DNA of 64,000 nt, taken from assembly GCA_016790705.1 (NCBI GenBank), contig JAEUOT010000051.1:1-64000 (forward strand), read 5' to 3'. Of this stretch, positions 59,381 to 64,000 are shown in pieces. Position numbers and translations under genes: made by a program. The notes beneath the pieces are model-generated. The model ran no database searches. It saw nothing but the letters and a program-made list of their open reading frames with translations, and was not told the DNA's origin. Source of the DNA: Hydrogenophaga sp. (lineage in GTDB: Bacteria; Pseudomonadota; Gammaproteobacteria; Burkholderiales; Burkholderiaceae_C). How positions within the stretch are numbered: the stretch's first letter is position 1; each line of letters begins with the position of its first letter.

Positions 59381-60667
59381 ATGAACGCCCCCGCCGAAGC
59401 CATCATCAAGCAGCACGTGATCGACCCCGAGATCTGCATCCGCTGCAACACCTGCGAATCGATCTGCCCGGTTCAGGCCATCACCCACGACTCGCGCAAC
59501 TACGTCGTCGACGTCAGCAAGTGCAACTGGTGCAACGACTGCATCTCCCCGTGCCCCACCGGCTCCATCGACAACTACCGCCGCGTGCCCAAGGGCCGCA
59601 CCTACACGATCGAGGAGCAGTTCGGCTGGGACGAGTTGCCCGCCGAACTCTCGGCCGCCGAGCTGGCTGCCGCTGCCGCCGACAGCGGTGAACCCCTCGT
59701 CGAGGTGACGGTCGCGTCCGAACCGCCACCCGCCGCCGACCCGACAGGCCAGACCCCCTTCAACTCCGCCCAGTACGGTGCCAGCGTGCCGCCCTGGAGC
59801 GCCGCCCACGCCTACACCAACCTCTACGGCCCCAAGGCGGCCGAGAAGACCGTGACCGCCACGGTGACCGGCAACCTGCGCGTGACCGCCGTCGGCAAGG
59901 ACTACGACACCCACCACGTCGTGCTCGACTTCGGCACCATGCCCTTCCCGGTGCTCGAAGGCCAGAGTATCGGCATCATCCCGCCCGGCGTCGATGCCAG
60001 CGGCAAGCCGCACCACGCCCGCCAGTACAGCATCGCCAGCCCGCGCAACGGCGAGCGCCCCGGCCACAACAACCTCTCGCTGACCATCAAGCGCGTGCTC
60101 GAAGACCATTCGGGCCAGCCGGTGCGCGGCGTGGCGAGCAACTACATGTGCGACCTCAAGGTGGGCGACACCGTGCAGGTGATCGGTCCCTTCGGCACCA
60201 GCTTCCTGATGCCCAACCACCCCAAGTCCAGCATCGTCATGATCTGCACCGGCACCGGCTCCGCGCCCATGCGCGCGATGACCGAGTGGCGCCGTCGCCT
60301 GCGGGCCAGCGGCAAGTTCGAGGGCGGCAAGCTGATGCTGTTCTTCGGCGCCCGCACGCAGGAGGAGCTGCCGTATTTCGGTCCGCTGCAGAACCTGCCC
60401 AAGGACTTCATCGACATCAACTTCGCCTTCAGCCGTGCCGCAGGACGGCCCAAGACCTACGTCCAGGACCTGATGCGCGAGCGTGCGGCCGACCTGGCGG
60501 CGCTGCTGCAGGACCCGAACGCCTGCTTCTACGTCTGTGGCCTCAAGGCGATGGAAGAGGGTGTCGTGCTGGCGCTGCGTGATGTCGCGGCCGGGGCCGG
60601 ACTGGACTGGGACACCGTGGGCGCGGCCCTCAAGCGCCAGGGCCGCCTGCACCTCGAGACCTACTGA
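59381..60667 (+). CDS. boxA: Benzoyl-CoA 2,3-epoxidase, reductase subunit BoxA
   Basis: This 428-residue flavoprotein passes electrons from NADPH to BoxB. The N terminus has two [4Fe-4S] sites, [16 protein letters not shown] (about residues 18-33) and [16 protein letters not shown] (about 47-62). A Pro/Ala-rich linker (about 85-140) precedes a ferredoxin-NADP-reductase-like part, with [11 protein letters not shown] for FAD and [14 protein letters not shown] plus [12 protein letters not shown] for NADPH. The gene order here is boxC-boxB-boxA. The stop is 1 bp from the convergent DUF1631 gene's stop. Confidence 0.96.
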   Translation: MNAPAEAIIKQHVIDPEICIRCNTCESICPVQAITHDSRNYVVDVSKCNWCNDCISPCPTGSIDNYRRVPKGRTYTIEEQFGWDELPAELSAAELAAAAADSGEPLVEVTVASEPPPAADPTGQTPFNSAQYGASVPPWSAAHAYTNLYGPKAAEKTVTATVTGNLRVTAVGKDYDTHHVVLDFGTMPFPVLEGQSIGIIPPGVDASGKPHHARQYSIASPRNGERPGHNNLSLTIKRVLEDHSGQPVRGVASNYMCDLKVGDTVQVIGPFGTSFLMPNHPKSSIVMICTGTGSAPMRAMTEWRRRLRASGKFEGGKLMLFFGARTQEELPYFGPLQNLPKDFIDINFAFSRAAGRPKTYVQDLMRERAADLAALLQDPNACFYVCGLKAMEEGVVLALRDVAAGAGLDWDTVGAALKRQGRLHLETY

Positions 60668-60668
60668 G

Positions 60669-63032
60669 CTATCGAGGCTCCCCGACCGCGTCGCCGGCGG
60701 CCACCCGCCGGATGGCCCGTTCCACGACCGGTCGGTTGCCCACGGGCCGCAGCCAGCGCTGGGCGACCAGCCGGTCGAAGGTCCGGCGGGTCATGCTGTG
60801 CGGCCGCCCGCCCTGGCTGACGAACAGGAACAGGCTGCCCTTGGCGCTGCGCCAGACCAGCCGGGCCCGCAACCACTCGCCGCCGGACCGCAGGTCGACC
60901 CAGTCGTCGGTGCGCAGGTGGGTGGTCGGCGCGGGTGACTCGGACGTGTCGGGCGCCTCCTGTGGTTCCTCGGCGATCTGTTCCGTGTCGGCAAACCCGG
61001 CGCCGGCGAGTTCACGCTGCGCGAGCCAGGGCTGATCGCTGGGCCGGGGCTTCTGCTGCTCCGGCGTGGCCGGCGCCAGCAGGACAGGCGGCACCTCAGG
61101 CCCGACGTCCAGTGGCGGCGTGACGGCCGACTGTCCGTCCGAACGGGCGCGCGCCCGCCGCAGCTTGAGCACCGGTTCGTGCAGCTTGAGCAGGGCATCG
61201 AAAAAGGCCTGGGTCTCGCCCGGGGTCTTGCCCAGCAGGTCCAGGCCCCGGCGCAGTGTCTGCAGCATGCCGGGAACCACCTCGAACAACTGCTGCGGCT
61301 GACGCAGGGTCACCTGGCTGTGCGTGCTCCAGAGCAGTTGCCCGATGACCTTGCGGAACGCCGCCGGATCGGCCCCCGCGCCGCCCTGGCCCAGTTCGGC
61401 CGAGGCGATCACCAGCGACCAACTGCCGTAGAGGAAGTCCAGCACGATCCCGGGCGCGTTGTAGACGTCGGGCCGCAGGCTGATTTCCCAGGCGATCTGG
61501 TCGGCCAGTTCCTGGCGCTGTTCGGCGTGGCTCAGCGCGTCGAGCTGGCGCTGTTGGCGCTGGGCTTCTTCCCGGTCGGCCCCGTGCCATTGCGACTGCA
61601 GTTCGTCCAGCGCGGCCGCGAAGGGTTGGGGGTCGGCGGACCCGGTGGCGTTGAGCGCGCGCACCTGCGCCTGCACCGGTGCGAAGAAGGCCTGGAAGGC
61701 GGGGGAGAACTCGTCGTTGTGGCGGAAGCTGCGCTGGGCCACGGCCTCCATCCACTGGCGGGCCGGGTGATCGCTGCGGTTGAAGTAGCGCGGCTCGGCC
61801 ATGGCCAGCCGCAGCAGCGCGGGCTCCAGCGCCACCACGGCCTCGCGCACCGGCGCCAGCAGCAAGGGGTCGCGCGACACCTGCGCCACCAGTGTGCGCA
61901 CCACGTCCAGCCCGATGGCCTGCGACACCTTGTCGGCCTGGTGCTTGAGTTCGAGCAGCACACGCGAGCGCTCGTGCGGCGCAGCGCCATCGCCCCACAC
62001 CTCGGGGTCCAGCGCGGTGTGGACATCGATCTGCCGGGCCGGCCGGTCCACGGCCGGCAGGTCCCGGAACTGCTGGCGTTCCCGTTCGAGGGATGCCGGG
62101 TCCGGCTGGGGCAGTCGGGCCATCACATCGACCTGGGCCAGCTCGCGTCGGACCTGCTCGTAGAACGCGTTGTCCAGTCGCTGCTCGAAGGCGCCGGGTT
62201 CGCCGCTCATGAAGGCCTGCATCAGGCCGTGCTGCAGCGGGGACTGCTCGCGGGCCAGATCCTTCATGCGCAGTGCCCCCGGTGCGTCCGCCGTGTCGGT
62301 CGGCGCGCCACGCTCCAGGTGCCCCTGAGCCGAGTGTCCGGCGCCGTCTTCCAGCCAGCCGCGGGTCGACATCTGGGTGGGCGGGCAGTCGGCCACCAGA
62401 CGGATGCGGTAGCCCGCTTCCTGCACGCGCGCCTGCTGCAGCAGCCGCGCGACCGTTTCATAGAGCTGGCTCAGCTCATTGGCCAGCGAGCTGGTCATGT
62501 GCTGCATGCCCAGGCTGCGCAGCCTGGGGTCCGGCTCGTGCTCGGACATCAGGTGGCGCAGGGCCCTCACAAACACCGATGGCCGCAAGGGGTTCTTCTC
62601 GGCGTGCACGGTGTCCAGTCCGATCAGCGAGCTCATGCGCGCGTCGACCATGGCCAGCGCCTGGTCGACCACCGGCGCAAGCGTCTGGAGCATGCGGGCC
62701 GACTCGACCGACTCGTTGACCGAACTGTCGTCGACCAGCGAGAGCAGAGAGGAGTCCGACATGCGGGCCAGGGACGAGGTCGGCCCGTCGGGGCTGGCCT
62801 CGTGGAAGGCGTGGCGCAGCCGCACCGGGTACTGGGCGATCAGTTGCGCACGGTGGCGCTGCAGCGTCCAGGCGGCGCGCGAGGCCAGCTCCCGGTCGGC
62901 GACCTCGCGACCGCGGGCTTCGGCTTGTGCCAGCGTGTCCACCGCGGCATCCAGGCAGCGGCCGAGCAGACCGGGAGCCTCCCGCAGGACCCGGTCAAAG
63001 CACTGTTCAAGCAAAGGGGAATCGACGGCCAT
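60669..63032 (-). CDS. DUF1631 family protein
   Basis: This about 787-residue protein matches the DUF1631 family, large cytoplasmic proteins of gamma- and betaproteobacteria with no known enzymatic role. It is mostly helical; the N-terminal block RHAFHEASPDGPTSSLARMSDSSLLSLVDDSSVNESVE and the central LEPALLRLAMAEPRYFNRSDHPARQWMEAV are family-like. The last 85 residues look like a separate small beta domain (DDWVDLRSGGEWLRARLVWRS and LFLFVSQGGRPHSMTRRTFDRLV), similar in pattern to PilZ-like barrels. The ATG at 63032 was chosen over an in-frame upstream start. It is divergent from upp. Confidence 0.85.
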   Translation of the reverse strand: MAVDSPLLEQCFDRVLREAPGLLGRCLDAAVDTLAQAEARGREVADRELASRAAWTLQRHRAQLIAQYPVRLRHAFHEASPDGPTSSLARMSDSSLLSLVDDSSVNESVESARMLQTLAPVVDQALAMVDARMSSLIGLDTVHAEKNPLRPSVFVRALRHLMSEHEPDPRLRSLGMQHMTSSLANELSQLYETVARLLQQARVQEAGYRIRLVADCPPTQMSTRGWLEDGAGHSAQGHLERGAPTDTADAPGALRMKDLAREQSPLQHGLMQAFMSGEPGAFEQRLDNAFYEQVRRELAQVDVMARLPQPDPASLERERQQFRDLPAVDRPARQIDVHTALDPEVWGDGAAPHERSRVLLELKHQADKVSQAIGLDVVRTLVAQVSRDPLLLAPVREAVVALEPALLRLAMAEPRYFNRSDHPARQWMEAVAQRSFRHNDEFSPAFQAFFAPVQAQVRALNATGSADPQPFAAALDELQSQWHGADREEAQRQQRQLDALSHAEQRQELADQIAWEISLRPDVYNAPGIVLDFLYGSWSLVIASAELGQGGAGADPAAFRKVIGQLLWSTHSQVTLRQPQQLFEVVPGMLQTLRRGLDLLGKTPGETQAFFDALLKLHEPVLKLRRARARSDGQSAVTPPLDVGPEVPPVLLAPATPEQQKPRPSDQPWLAQRELAGAGFADTEQIAEEPQEAPDTSESPAPTTHLRTDDWVDLRSGGEWLRARLVWRSAKGSLFLFVSQGGRPHSMTRRTFDRLVAQRWLRPVGNRPVVERAIRRVAAGDAVGEPR

Positions 63033-63223
63033 GTCTGCGCTATGTCTCCGGCGGGCAGGGTACCCTGCGGGGTGCCGCAAAGACAGCCGCCGGCATCGCG
63101 TTGATCCCTCCGATGACACCGTCTGTCGGTCGCCCATCGCGGGGCATCGAGGTGTGACAAAACGTGTCTCGCTGGCGATGGGCCTACACTCCCGGCACCG
63201 AATTCTTTTGCATGACAAGTGAC

Positions 63224-63856
63224 ATGAGCCGCGACGTCCACATCATCGACCACCCCCTGGTGCAGCACAAACTGACGCTGATGCGCCGCAAGGACACCAG
63301 CACCAAGAGCTTTCGCGAACTGGTGCACGAGCTGTCGGCCTTGCTGGCCTACGAGATCACGCGGGACATGCCGATGCAGGAGGTCGAGATCGAGACCCCG
63401 CTGGAGACAATGAAGTCGCGCGTGATCGACGGCAAGAAGATCGTGCTGGCCTCGATCCTGCGCGCCGGCAACGGTTTTCTCGACGGCATGCTGCAGGTGA
63501 TTCCCGGCGCCCGCGTCGGACACATCGGCCTGTACCGCGACCCGGCGACGCTGCAGGCGGTCGAGTACTACTTCAAGATGCCCAGCGGGATGGAGGAGCG
63601 CGACGTCATCGTGCTCGACCCGATGCTGGCGACCGGCAACTCGGCGGTGGCGGCCGTCGACCGCCTCAAGGCCACCCATCCGCGCTCGATCCGCTTCGTC
63701 TGCCTGGTCACCTGTCCTCAGGGCATCAAGACCTTCCACGACGCCCATCCCGACGTGCCGATCTACACCCCGGCGGTGGACCGTGGACTGAACGACCACG
63801 GCTACATCGTCCCCGGTCTGGGCGACGCGGGCGACCGTATCTTCGGCACGAAGTAA
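63224..63856 (+). CDS. upp: Uracil phosphoribosyltransferase
   Basis: This 210-residue salvage enzyme makes UMP from uracil and PRPP. The N-terminal family start [17 protein letters not shown] is followed by [20 protein letters not shown], the PRPP-binding [22 protein letters not shown] and the C-terminal uracil-binding [17 protein letters not shown]. The ATG at 63224 was chosen because it matches the usual start; an in-frame ATG at 63212 would add four residues. No uracil permease gene is adjacent in the window. Confidence 0.96.
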   Translation: MSRDVHIIDHPLVQHKLTLMRRKDTSTKSFRELVHELSALLAYEITRDMPMQEVEIETPLETMKSRVIDGKKIVLASILRAGNGFLDGMLQVIPGARVGHIGLYRDPATLQAVEYYFKMPSGMEERDVIVLDPMLATGNSAVAAVDRLKATHPRSIRFVCLVTCPQGIKTFHDAHPDVPIYTPAVDRGLNDHGYIVPGLGDAGDRIFGTK

Positions 63857-63869
63857 GACCACCCCCATC

Positions 63870-63950
63870 GCCGGCTCACTGCGTGTAACCGGCTCCGCCC
63901 CTCAAGGGGCAACGCGTGCGGGCCGGCGGAGCCGGACCCGCCGCGTTCTC
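63870..63950. repeat. Dispersed GC-rich intergenic repeat, copy C (diverged)
   Basis: Located just after upp. It has the tail GGGCCGGCGGAGCCGGACCC followed by GCCGC, and a CCCCTCAAGGGG hairpin in place of the CCCCCAGGGG centre of copy A, plus a GCCGG...CCGGC pair at its left. It is the most diverged of the three. Confidence 0.5.
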
Positions 63951-64000
63951 GAATCGGGGACGCGCTTCGGAGGCGTCTGTCGGTGGTCCTTTCCGGGCAA

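Overview
The window is dense, very high-GC bacterial chromosome, mostly ordinary housekeeping DNA with a few accessory islands. Gene content and order point to a betaproteobacterium of the order Burkholderiales: lolB-ispE-tRNA(Gln)-prs-rplY-pth, mutM and mutY flanking a dynamin-like GTPase, divergent nadK/hrcA, a DUF3460 gene and a box-type aerobic benzoyl-CoA pathway. The dispersed GC-rich intergenic repeats fit the Leptothrix/Sphaerotilus/Rubrivivax neighbourhood of that order; this placement is inference from gene content. No insertion sequence, phage, integron or CRISPR array was seen.

Layout. 1-7.1 kb: the end of pgk, then fba, a lipoprotein, a DUF2975/HTH pair with a palindromic operator candidate, an outer-membrane barrel, and a tightly coupled trio (LRR-protein kinase, NnrU-like membrane protein, PQQ-type sugar dehydrogenase). 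7.2-11.5 kb: a four-gene operon ending in selD. It also encodes an acyl-CoA-dehydrogenase-fold flavoprotein without the usual catalytic Glu, a leaderless PhnD-like substrate-binding-fold protein, and a TusA-like/diiron ferritin-like fusion. I recognise no characterised system with this composition, and it is the best candidate here for something undescribed. 11.5-15.2 kb: a signal peptidase I, a HAD hydrolase, a chromate transporter and a flippase-like membrane protein. 15.2-18.7 kb: a bufferin-type copper-binding RiPP locus (BufA precursor, DUF692 BufB, BufC, DoxX) divergent from an ECF sigma/anti-sigma pair. 18.7-50 kb: core genes: ftsY, an M16 peptidase pair, rsmD, coaD, fdx, pth, rplY, prs, tRNA-Gln, ispE, lolB, a TPR protein, mutM, the dynamin GTPase, mutY, rapZ, recN, nadK, hrcA, two tRNAs, greB, spoT, nadB, scpA, a SulP transporter, metG and apbC.

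50-60.7 kb: the benzoate island. An orphan branched-chain-type ABC binding protein, benzoate-CoA ligase (bclA) and the box aldehyde dehydrogenase (boxD) read leftward. The regulator boxR and boxC, boxB, boxA read rightward. Benzoate is activated to benzoyl-CoA, epoxidised by BoxA/BoxB, ring-opened by BoxC, and the resulting semialdehyde is oxidised by BoxD. Both structural promoters carry the same ATGCA-N6-TGCAT element just upstream of a sigma70 -35 box plus a TGCA half-site just upstream of -10, consistent with coordinated BoxR control. 60.7-64 kb: a DUF1631 protein and upp.

The only gap over 300 bases without a gene is boxB-boxA (58993-59380), which holds repeats and hairpins. Coordinates were read by hand from the sequence. 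Family assignments rest on motifs, without database searches.
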